From assembly GCF_004027225.2 (NCBI RefSeq), contig NC_044279.2, positions 46,338,744 to 46,402,743 on the forward strand: DNA of 64,000 nt, given 5' to 3'. The position numbers were made by a program, and so were the translations under genes. The stretch comes from Strigops habroptila (Eukaryota; Chordata; Aves; Psittaciformes; Psittacidae). The notes under the pieces were generated by a model that saw nothing but the letters and a program-made list of their open reading frames with translations, did no database searches and had not been told where the DNA came from. Of this stretch, positions 12,075 through 23,374 are shown piece by piece (position 1 is the first letter of the stretch; the number at the start of each line of letters is the position of its first letter).

Positions 12075-13722
12075 GTGAGTGCTTTTAGTAAGCCCAATGC
12101 TGAAGCATGCTATTTAGCACAAGGAGTTAAAAAAGAAATACTGTGAAGATGAGAGCTGTGGGTAAGCATCTCTCCAGTGACACATGTCATCTGTGGTCAG
12201 ATATACCTGAGTAGCGGGGCATGATGGTGGAGCAGCCAGTGCAGGGGTTACTGTGGTAAGTGTCTGCTTTCCTAACATTGCAAAATTACATGTGGATTTC
12301 CTTTACTGGAGGTTGGCTACTCCTGGTAATGGAAAGAATACAGGCAACACAGGAACAACTTCTAATTCTCACAGAAGGTTTAAGGTATCACCATGTTACA
12401 TTCCCAACACTCTGGTTTCTGAAGGGATGTGTTGGCTGCAGTGACAGTGAGCCAGTGCTACCCAGGCTGGTCCTCCGCTCCAGACAATAAATCCTCCCAT
12501 AGCTGGGCTGGTAATGCACTTCAACGGCTTGAAGAAGAGCCAGCCCAGGTGTAAGGTTCATGCTCCAACATAGTCACAACGGAGACAGCTTGGGTTTCTC
12601 CGCCCCACATCCCAGCCCCTTTTCCCTATCAGAAGGTCGTGCACTTGTGTCCTAGCCGGCTCTGTGTAGAGCTGATGGGTTTGGGCTTAGCTCCCTGGGG
12701 GCACAGACATTTTACTTCTGGCCTCACCTGGCTCCGGGGAAGCAGTACAGGCATGTATGTTGTGCTTGCTTTCCCTAAGACAGGAATCCCAGCTGGTTTG
12801 AGCCATCATTCCAATGTCACCCAGAAAACTCGGCAGACCCAACACTGGCACAGAAACAGACTTGGGGAGACCAACTGGTGTCATTATACCTCTGTAAGGA
12901 TTAGGCAAGTTTGTTATTCTTACAAGCACACTTACAGTACAGAGGAGTTTGGACTTTGCATCACTGAGTTTACATGCTGTGGCCTGGACTGTGCCAGCCC
13001 TGTCTCATATGGGGATGGCTTCCTACCCCTTCCCATCTTCATTTCTTAATCAGACATAAGCAGTGCAATGCTGAAAGGTGCAAAGCAAAATGTGAAATGA
13101 TTTATTAGGGTACATTATAGCGGTACTCAAAAACAATGCAGCAAAAAGAAATGCAACAAACAACATAGAACTGTGTCCGCATGTATTTTGGATAAGAATT
13201 TACAGTAGCAGAGAAACAGTTTCTGAGGCATTTGACACACAAAATGCATCTTATGGCCTTTCCTGGAATGAAATTCAGAACATTTGCAAAGTTTCTTGGC
13301 AGTGCAGACAGCGAATTACTGTTGACTAGATGCAGTGATGCCACAAGTGGGAAGTGATAGATGAGGAGACAACAGCAGCTCTTGGGGTGCAGACAGATGT
13401 CTCCACTGCAGTGCAGGGACAGATGTATCTTGTTCAGTCCAAAACTGCTTGTAAGTCATTGATGTCCATGTTGCTGCTGAGTGAAATAAAGCTGAACTGG
13501 AGGCAGAGTCTCCAGTCCTTTTCTCGTAGTCTGAATCTATACATCATAGCTCCAGGTTAAATCATATGTATTAGGAACGAACATAAAACAGCTACAGAGC
13601 TCAGAAGTGCAGATGACTGGGGAATTGTATGTTAATGAGATTAGAATTGTGTTTTTCCTCCCAAATGCGAATTTTCCTTGGGGGAAAGACTATTTCTGAG
13701 GGTTTTTTCTGTTGTTTTTCAG
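12075..13722 (+). other. Presumed intron of the unidentified transcript
   Basis: Bounded by a GTGAGT donor and a GTTGTTTTTCAG acceptor. No recognisable repeat or gene lies inside. A 136-codon plus-strand frame (12639-13049) and overlapping minus-strand frames show no domain I recognise. Confidence 0.4.
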
Positions 13723-13972
13723 GATCATTCCAGCCCAGCCAAATAAACCAAGTTTCCAGGAACAGGGCAGTATCACCCTCTTTGGATGTGATGCGAGGGC
13801 AGCTGAGGAAGCTGGGAGCTAACTCCTGAAGAAAACCAATCAGAGTCCAACTGGAGTCTAAAGCTACTGCATGAGGGGGAGGAGAAGACAGGGGTGGATT
13901 CTCTTTCCCAAAAATGATCCTGTGGTAAAAGAGGACCAATAACTGTAAGAATAAAAGAAATGTAAGGCACAA
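13723..13972 (+). other. Candidate 3'-terminal exon with stop codons and polyA signal
   Basis: Seen: GGTTTTTTCTGTTGTTTTTCAG is a strong acceptor ending at 13722. Joined to the AC left over from 11968-12074, the first base gives ACG. The frame then reads IIPAQPNKPSFQEQGSITLF, then GCDARAAEEAGS, then TAA at 13820-13822. The alternative frame reads SFQPSQINQVSRNRAVSP onward to TGA at 13827-13829. An AATAAA lies at 13950-13955, so cleavage near 13970 would give a short 3' tail of about 150 bases; the right boundary given is that estimate. The combination of acceptor, nearby stop and AATAAA is what one expects of a last exon. The product is unrecognised and the reading frame is unresolved. Confidence 0.4.
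13950..13955 (+). terminator. AATAAA polyadenylation signal of the unidentified transcript
   Basis: Canonical hexamer in TAAGAATAAAAGAAATG, about 130 bases after the candidate stop codons. Hexamers are frequent by chance in AT-rich DNA. The support is its position behind a plausible last exon. Confidence 0.4.
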
Positions 13973-15397
13973 GTGGGGAAAATGTTTAGTAAGGGACAGA
14001 AAATGCCAGGCTTTCTCTTGGTCCAGTGATTACGTTGCCAAGCAGCTGTATCCTGCAGTTGATGTATAATCCTGGACAGGGAACAGCTAGCCAGGGAAGG
14101 CATTTCATGTGCTTCATCTCCAGGCCTCAGTGGAGGAAAGGGACCAGAGGTAGTGTCCTAATGGGTAGTACCAGGCATAGATGTGATATTCTTTCATCAT
14201 GCTTGTTTACAGTGTGGCAGCTGGGCTGAACACACTCATGTATACTGCACTGCATGGTGTGTGAGTGCTCAGCAAAGAGAGGCAGGTATCAGAGAACTGG
14301 CTATTAATAAAGGCTGCAGATCAAAACACAGTGAACTAAACCTGATCACAAATAGGCTTTAGCATTGCAGTGCAGGACAGTAACTCCCACACTAAGGCAA
14401 AGAAGGGGTTTGAACGCATGAGCCACTGGCTTCATGCACATTGGCAAGGACTGTCACGCTGATGTTTATAAACCATCTTAGAGGATGTCTGAGAACAGCA
14501 CAGGCGCTCAGCAGGGGTGGACTAGTTCTCCAGCAACACACTGCAGTTGAATTTAGGGGGTGAGGTAACTGAATTGGGCTTGGACCACTCAGCAGCAGTC
14601 GAAACCTGGCCAGTTGTGCCTGTGTGGAACTGGCTTGAGCAAAGTACTCCACTGGGGGTACCACAGACTGGGTAGCCTTTGCTGGTGGGACTTTCTGAAG
14701 AGAAGAGGAGAAAAACAAACTGGACAAGCAGGACAAGCAAGGAGGAGAGATTGCAGTTCTGTAAAGAACCCAAACTATAGCAAAGCGTCTGGAAACATGT
14801 TTCCTGAGAGCAAACTGTTGCAGGTCAAATGTTATGTTATGGTTGGTGACTTTGCAGATGAATGACCAAAGTGCCGACATGAGAAAATGAGCTCTTGTTT
14901 TGCCATAAAGGCATTTATTAAACTTTCAAGTGTTGAGCAATAGGAATGTAGAACCTCTTTCAGCTTGGTGGCAAGAGGCAGCTCAGAAGTGGGGGTACTT
15001 GTCCGAAATAAAAATCGACTGTTGCTAGACTGGTGTTCCTGGCAGGTTACACCTGCTTCCCACCCTGTGCCTTGCTGCCACTCTGTCTGGAGCAGCGTGC
15101 TCTTAACAATAGCTGGTGGCTGGAAGGTACAGCGTGTGCTACACTGCTCATTTCCCCTTCCTCCCAGCCTGATTGTTATTGCAGCAGTCGGAGCAAGAAG
15201 GATTCTTTAATGCCATTAAGCTGTGAGAAACTGCGGCTGTGACAGTGAGGGTCTGACCTCACACAACATGGAGTTGAAGTAAAATATTTAAAGAGAGAAG
15301 ATGCCTTCCTGTAAGTACTTTGTACTGCAAAGCTTATGTATATACACAAACACTCACATGCACATGCATCCGGGAGTAGGTGTGTGTGTCCATGGGG

Positions 15398-15458
15398 GGA
15401 AATCCTGCCTGCACCAAAGTCAATGACAGAAATTCCCACTGACCTTGGCAGGGCAGGG
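15398..15458. repeat. Possible ancient amniote interspersed-repeat fragment
   Basis: The stretch around AAATCCTGCCTGCACCAAAG, TCAATGACAGAAATTCCCAC and TGACCTTGGCAGGGCAGGGC resembles a motif common in turtle, crocodile and bird DNA. That motif has 'aaatcctggccccactgaagtcaatgg' and 'cccattgactt' arms in inverted order. Recognition is by eye and the family name is not certain. Confidence 0.4.
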
Positions 15459-18400
15459 CTCCAGCAACCATCTGTGCATGTGGTAGGATGCTGTGCAAGC
15501 TTTCAGGCACAATCTACTTACTGTAGACCTGGGGGATGGCAGCCCAAGCCGTGCTAGCAGTGCACTGAAATACAGCTGGGGAGTGAGGGCTCATCCTCAA
15601 GCCAAGCCCCACGTGCCAGAGCGGTCCATCAATGTGTTGTCATGGCTTTCTGCATTACATCTGAGCTGGAGCAGCTTTGCCTGCCTGTCAGTCATGAGAA
15701 CATTCCCATGCAGTGACCTTGACTACCTTGAGGGACTGGCAGGGGTCTTTGATTGCTTGTTTGGTTTTGGCTTGGGGACTTTGCTCCCTTGGGTTTTTTT
15801 GGGTTTTTTTTGTCTTTTTAACATTTGTTTGGATTGGTCTAAAAATTGGTGAACTGCCTTCATTTACTCTGCTCCCAAAATAGGTAGGGTAGCTTTCAAG
15901 GGTCAATTAGAAGGGACAGAGGCCCTTAGATAACCCTAATCCTACATTCAGTGATTTCATTCAGTTTATTTTACCCTTGGCTTTGCCTTTGGTGAGGCAG
16001 AAGTACAAGAAACCTACTTCTACAACTGACTTTATTCATTACTGTCTTGAAAACTACTATTTTAAGGTTGATTATAATTCTGTTTCAGTGATTTTTTTTT
16101 TCCCCAACTGTTTTGAATTTGTGCAGCTCTAAGCATCTTTCAGTAATAATATAGATGGAAATTAAAGATCTTAGCATAATGAATATAAACTTTGGTTTCC
16201 TTAGGTACCTTTTGGAGATCCATTAAAAGTAATTTAGGGGCCCGAGGTTTAAAGACCTGCTCCAGTATGTTTAGCTATAATGTGCCAAAACTTAAGTGGC
16301 TATTTCACATCAAACCCTGCATGCAGTGGGCCAGTCACCTGATTTTATTAACGTGAAATGCATATTGTATTTATGGATTCCTCCTGTTCACAACTAATAT
16401 TTTGTAATAGCTGGATTCTCATTTTTTCTGTCCTTCTCTGGCACCCCAAGTGTCACAGACCAGCATCACCATGTGCGAAAGGCACTTACCTGCCACCTTC
16501 ATCTTGGCTGCACACCTCTCGGTTGGGACTCCTCTGTCGGGCACAGAATTAGGTGACTCCCACAATCGGGGCTGTGATTCCTGCAGGAAAGCACTGTGTA
16601 CCCACGCCTGGGACCAGATTTGGGGCAGTATGCCAAGTGCTGTTGAGAATTTGGCCCTCACTGTAATTACCATAGCTGATGGCTGCCCGCTCCTGAAAAT
16701 GTGCTGCACTGTTATGGGTGCTGAGCATTTGGAAAATCTGGTGATAAAGACCAGCCAGTCAGTGGAGTGCTGCCTCAGTTCCAGGGTGACATGAAGGACA
16801 GCAGAACAGAGGCCAGAGCTGCTAGTAAAGGAAAGCAGAAATGCATTCAGAGTAATACACACTGCCTGTTCAAGATTACAAATACCTGGTGAAACCAAAC
16901 CAAACCAGGAGTATTGCTAACAAATGTCAATAATACCTATTTCTGCGTAACAAGTACAGAATGCTAAATCACTTCCAGAACAGTCTGAATTAGCTTTGCA
17001 AAAGACTACCATGCCCTCAGCTCCTGCCGAAGAGCTCTGAACTAAGATCCTGAATCCGGAGCCTTACAGTTGCTCTGGGCAAATGCATCCTCACTTCCAC
17101 ACAAAGCCATGGCCCCTTGGCCATGCTCTGTGTTCCACTGGAGAAGCTGGTAATATTGCCAGCTGCTAAAAGACTGCTTTGGAACTCTGAGGTCTGGGTG
17201 GGCAAAATTCCTTACAATTTCATGAGTATTTTCTTTGTGGTTTTCATTCAATTTAAAGAGATGTATGAACGACTTTCAGAACATCATTATCATCTGTAAT
17301 TTTTTTTCTCAGTGAATCTTTACACTGACTATTTACATATTCTTTATACCCTCCCCTTGGCACACCCTGTTTATGGAAACCGGTACATGATAACACATAA
17401 AGGACTGTGGTAAGCACTCTATAAAGATGCGAAATGTAGTCATTGCCACAGTACCTGCAAACCAGATACTATCAAATTTACCTTCAGACAAGAATTTCGG
17501 CTGCCCCCAAATGTATCTGGATGACCCCCACATGTGTTAGCAATATGCTGCAATGACATACATGTGTTCCCACGCGGCCTATCCCTGCACTGACGGCACA
17601 GGTTTCTTTGTTCAGAATCACATTATGCATGTGTTTGTTATTCATGTTTCTGCTTCCCCAACTTTCCTTTGATGTAAATTTAATACAACTTTCTTCATCA
17701 TTATTTGAAACAGAAACTCTGGGACAAAAGGAGCATCAAATATAGGATATACTGTATAACATCAGGAAATGTTTTACACTTCTCCTGCAAGTCTAAGCCA
17801 TAATAAAAAATACATATTTCTCAGAAGAAAAATAGAAGTTTGTACTTTTATTCAGGAGCTACAGACTTAGAGTTAAGGTCAGGCTGGGATGCCATGGCAC
17901 TGAGCTGACTGAAGGCTACTGAGAGGGTTTCTGTCAGGGGAGTCAGGAGAGATTCAGCTTGGCTTAACTGTGCTAGAGACATTTTATTTTAAGTGGGTAT
18001 TAACTTCTGAGTCCCCTGCAAGTCCTATGCTGTGACATATACAGTTTTGGAAAATGAATGGAAAGCGGCTTATGTGAAGGCTGTGAAAGGTACTTAAGCT
18101 TTACATTCCTCTTTAAATATTTCTGAGCAGCACCTTCACCTGTTATTAGCTTGCACAGCGTATGAAGATAACGCTACTCTGGACTTAACCTTTAAACAGA
18201 ATTTCTGTGATTACTGGCCCTGGTTCCCAAAGCAACTATGAGAAATGAACAGGGCAGATGGGAGCAGGCTTTCCCAGTGGATGCTACAGAACATTTCTGT
18301 AATGATTTAAAACCATGTTAAACAATAGCTTGCTCACATTCAAATGCAGAGCATCCCAAGAAGCTGTGTGAGGCAGGGGAGAGAACTGAAATTGCTTTTG

Positions 18401-21400
18401 CGGAGATGCTAGGCATAATTAAAGGCTTATGTCTGAATCTTACAGCTAACAAACTGCTGTACAACAAAGGAAACAGCTCCCTAAGTAGCTTTTTACAAAA
18501 CACTAAATATACTATCATACCAATAAAACCTAACCATCCAGCTGCTGGTGAATTATGTGCATGTGGTGCTGTGGACATCACGTCCCCTCTCTCCCCTTGA
18601 ATCCATCCCTTTCTGCTGCTGGAAAATAGCAAAGGTTGTCCAACAACAGCTGTAAAGTTTAATAAAAATAAGTTGGAGCTGTTTAATCTGCTGTTGCAGC
18701 CTGGCTGCACCTTTTCTGAGAATCATGATTGTCCCTTTGGCAAAGCTCAGGGCAAAGGGAGAGCTGTTAGCATGGCCCCAGAGAGAGGGGGGGAAAAAGA
18801 CGCTTGCTGTCTCCCCTTTTGACATGACAAATAAAGGCAAATGTGTGAAGGTATTAGAGCCCCACTGCAGAGCAGGAAGGGGAAAACAAATGGCAGCGCA
18901 CCATATGCCTGTAATCCCAATTAAAATGCATTCTAATTCATTTCTCTTCTCCTCAGCTTCCCTTTTCCACACCAGTGAACAAGCATGTTTGACAACAGAG
19001 TGTGGGAATTTCTAGTTCACTGAGCAGGTTTCCTTTCTTTTTGCCCTTGCATCTACCTGAGGCTGCTGCTCCAAACCCTCACTATACACTCCAAAGCAAG
19101 CCCTATCTCCCCTCGCCTTACAGCCAGGGATTCCAGGAGAAAGCAAACTGGGAAGCAGCAGACACAGCTTGAAGTAAAGTGTTCTCAGTGACAGTGCTGG
19201 GCTTTGTAGGAAATCACACATTTTGGGCTCCCTGATGGTGCTGTGCTTAGCTCGCCACCTTTCCATGGCATGGAGCCTCCGGTGCTTGATGGATACACAT
19301 GGGAAAGCATCTAGATAGTGAGTGGTACCTCCTGCCTTCAACAGGCACAAAGCAGCAGGCACAGCAGCCAAAGTGATACCTGGTCAGTGCCACCAGCAAG
19401 AAAGGGGTAAGGGAAAAGTGCCGCAGGGTATTCAGGAGGCTGGAAAATGCCTTGGCGTGAGTGGGGTCATGAATACATGAGAGGAAGTCAGCATGAGCTG
19501 TTCATTAGAGACTGAATGGATTGAGAGAGGATGTTAGCATGGCAAATCAATCTGCAAGCATCAAATTGATTTAAAAAATGCAAAAGGATGCACTCACCAT
19601 CATAAAATCGAATAGGAAGAGCAACAAATAAACATGGTCTATGGTTCATAAACCCATGGTTAGATAGACAGCAGAACCCTCTTCTCAGGCAGGACAGCAG
19701 GCAACCTCATCTGCAGCTTTTCACATTTCTACTTTTCACAGTTTTAACGCAGAACTAATTCCTTCCTTCTAAAGGCCCTTCCCTCACCTCTTCATCTTCC
19801 TATTGACATAAAAGCTATTGACTGGATCTATAACCACAGCATTGCTTTTCACTGTCTCTTGCTTCTAATTCTGTTGCTTTCTCCCCTGTAGCATCTCTCG
19901 GATCTCAACCAAGAATTCAAACCATTTGCTTATAACTTCACAGTCTCTAGGTTTTGGATTTTACATCCCCCTCCTTGCCAGCGTTTTTCAGATCTCCATC
20001 CCACTGCTTCCTACACAGGGTACAGCTGCCAGGCTGATGATACAGATGCAGAGATAAAATTCAATTCTCAAGAGCTGCCTTAGTAAAATGATTTTAACTA
20101 ACAGCTCCAGATAGACAGTTTTCTCTATGCATTTTCTTGATTTTTTTTTTAGGTTAACCACATTGATGTTTGCCTCTGGAGCAGGTGGAGCAACCAATGC
20201 AGGGTGTTATCACTTGTGCCACAGGGAAAGTGCACAGTTGGGGAAGATGCCAAGCAAGTGGCTCAATAGACATTTAATTGAGCAAGAGGCTTTTCTGCAG
20301 ACTGGTAGGAAACAGGGTCCTATGGACCAGGGTAATTTCTTCCTGTTGCCCCAAGCTTGACTTCTCCCGGCATTACAGATCTCCTCTGTCCTGCTTCAGG
20401 CTCCTTGTTGTCTCATACTGCCCACATCTGCTTGGTGGTTCTCTTCTGTCTCCTACCCCAGTCTCAGTGTCCATGCTGAGCTATTCTTGGTCCCACTGCA
20501 TCTGCATTTCTTCTGGCCTGGGTCATTCTCTGTTACAGTTTTCGCTGAGTAGCCTGCCTGTGTCCTCAGAAGAAATGACTCCTACACTGGTTTGCTCCCA
20601 TCAGCTGTCTATGCTTTCTGATGCCAGAATGTCTTCCCCTCTCTCACCATCCAAAGGGTGGTGGGGAGGAGGTCACATTTTATCTTGTTCTTCAGAAATG
20701 CTGACAATTTCATCCTGCAAGATTACCTAGCATGAGCAATTCCATTCAGATGTTGTGAAATTTGTGGGAATGGCCTCTTTGAAAAAGAAATGCAGGAAAT
20801 GAGGGCTCTTTGTGGCACTCCTAGTCTGTGGTTGAAATAATTATAGGAACTCTTGCCCACTGCTTTCCTAACCAGGAGCAAGGGCTCCCAAATGAGCGAG
20901 GTGATTCTGCATGTCAAGCCATATTAGTGCTGATCAACTGTATTATTTACTTAAAATCCTCTTGCAGACAATGTGTTGATTCAAACTCGATCCCATAGCT
21001 GCCGCATACAATATCGTTGTTAAACAGCTCCTTATCCCACGACAGCTGGCAGAAATGACCAACTTTGAAAACACGCCTCCACTCCTGCGTTATCCATCAT
21101 GACTCTTCATGGCTACTTGGACAGGCATCTACCAGACAGTATCAGTACCAATGCTTCAGGCTGATCAAAAGACACAAGTGAATATGAGGCAGATTCCTCC
21201 CAGCGTATGCTGAGGTTACGCCCATTTTTGCTGTGTGACTGGGGAGGCCATGGTGTCTCTGCTGTGTGAGGTAACCCATGAGAGAAATCTGTGAGGAGGC
21301 ACAACATTCTGAGGTTGCCTCATGCTATTCAGGGTTTGGCAGGCCCATTGTTTATACAACATTAATACCAAATTGATGATTTTGGGAAACTCCACCCATG

Positions 21401-21673
21401 AGTGATCCAGAAAACTTCCTGATATGCCCAACAAGACTTCAGCCAAATGCACTAATTGTAGCCTGCAAAATATTTTTACAGAGGAAAAGGATGGGAGAGA
21501 AGAGAGGGTGAAAACACAGAGAGGAAGAGATAAGCAAAGAACTGATGGGCTACAGTAGAACGGACAATATAGGCAGGATAAAGTATTAGTGCAGAAGGAG
21601 GCAGAGACTGTGGTTACATTTGGGAAGACTGTTCAACCTAACTATCAGAGGCTGTACTTCAGCAGAATGGGGT

Positions 21674-21779
21674 TCATAGAATCATAGAATCATCGAATAG
21701 TTACGGTTGGAAAGGATCTTAAGATCGTCTAGTTCCAACCCCCCTGCCATGGACAGGAACACCTCACTCTAGACCATGT
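21674..21779 (-). mobile_element. CR1 LINE 3' tail, reverse orientation
   Basis: TCATAGAATCATAGAATCAT is the reverse complement of the CR1 terminal octamer tail. It is followed by GGTTGGAAAGGATCTTAAGA and the block CTAGTTCCAACCCCCCTGCC, ATGGACAGGAACACCTC. Only about 105 bases of the 3' end are present, a strongly 5'-truncated insertion. The CTTAAGATC variant is shared with the copy at 34600-35100, which suggests the same subfamily. Confidence 0.93.
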
Positions 21780-23358
21780 CAGTCAAGTTTGTTCTCTATC
21801 TATCTCTCTGCTTGCATTCAGCTTCTGCTGGTATTGCCTCTTCCACGTCAAGCCTCTTCTCTTTGGAGGTTTCAGGGTCTGGCAGAGCTTATAGCATTGC
21901 CTAGAAAATTACCCTGGGGCACACACCTTTCTTTCTCCATTCTTTCTATAGCTCCTGGCCATGCTGTGACAGCAATAGTCTGATCCTGTGGGCTGTGCTA
22001 GCCTCTTGGACAATCCACTTTCAGATGTAATGGGTTTTGGGAAAGGGTCAGCATAACTGAGAGGCCTGGAAAAAATGAGATACTCTAATGCTTAAAGAGA
22101 ATATTAAAATGATGCATGCAGCTGGATTTTGTTGTTTGGTAACACCAACATCAAATCAGAGTTTAAATCACCAGATCTCAATATTGGCCAAGTGCTTCTT
22201 CTCAGTCAGATGCTTTTCAAAGCCAAGTTAACCCAAGTACACAGGCACAATTAACATACTGATGAAACTGATCGGCCAAAGGAAAAAAACTCATATAGGA
22301 GGTTGTTAGAGGTTGAGAGTCTGGAGTACAAAGGCAGATAAAGTTGACTGCCTACAGCATTAGCCCTGAGGTGAAAGAGAAGTTATCTGCTTTCCCCAGC
22401 TTGCTTCACCTATTGAGCCCCCAGGATCTTGGGCGGATGCCTGCACAAGGTCCTGCCCTCAGATAACCCCACATTAAAGATTAAAAATGAAACAACCAGC
22501 ACCCCCAGGTGATTCAGGCTGCAGTACAGAGAAATATCTCTGGCTCCAATGGAAGATGGAGCAGATAAACGAGAGCTGCATCCAAAGCACAAGCAGCTGC
22601 CCACCGAGGCAGCTGTCTAGTGTATATCTCTGTGCCTAAGGTCCCAATAAACTACCGCATGTCCACAATTCCAGCAGCCACGAGTGCCCAGAAGACACTA
22701 AAGAGGTTGATGCAGCCTCTGTACCAGAAACTGGCCTGGGAGAAGTGGGTGAAGGAGACAGTGCTGAAGGGCACTGCTAGTACAGAGAAACTGCAATGCA
22801 ATTAAGCGTTTTAGAAAGTAGAGAGGAGGAGACAGTATTGGCACCAGGAGGTCTGCTGAAAACACTCAGAAATGAAACTTTATGTGGTACGAAAAATATT
22901 TCACTTCCAGGGCAGTTTAACCTGAGCAGCTTCTCTGGAAGGGAGGAAAGGCTGCTCTGGGTCTCCCATCTCACAGACCAAGGGACTGGGCTGTGTGACG
23001 TTCTTATTATCAAAATAGCTAATTCTGAACAATCAGAAGCAGCCAATGTGTGTTTCTCCCAAGACCTTTTCCCTGTAATTAAGGAAAAAAAAAAAAAAAT
23101 CAAAAAAAGAAGTCAGGAAGAATCACAGGTTCAGTCCAGAGCCGTCCTGGAGCCATGGAGCCTGGAGAGCTGCCAGGCAAGCTGGCAGGAAATCAGGCAG
23201 GCTTGTGATGGAAACCTGCCTGTGTTTCATCGGAAGTTCATCCAAACAGAGACGCTTCTGCGAAACATTTTGCTTATGACAAATTGGCATTCTCTGACAA
23301 AAACCTGTGCTGTTGGAAATCTCCCAGCCAGTGCTTCTTATGGCATAAACATTCCTTC

Positions 23359-23374
23359 AATAATAATAATAATA
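23359..23374. repeat. (AAT)n microsatellite
   Basis: Five tandem AAT units in TTCAATAATAATAATAATAA. Together with an A-rich run near 23082-23097 it shows the overlapping 200-codon frame is largely low-complexity. Confidence 0.8.

Noticed and set aside
16419..16898. Overlapping 159- and 114-codon frames on opposite strands
   Set aside because: Mutually shadowing frames with no domain. Parts such as GGGTGCTGAGCATTTGGAAA look like an old interspersed repeat rather than coding sequence, but too degraded to name.
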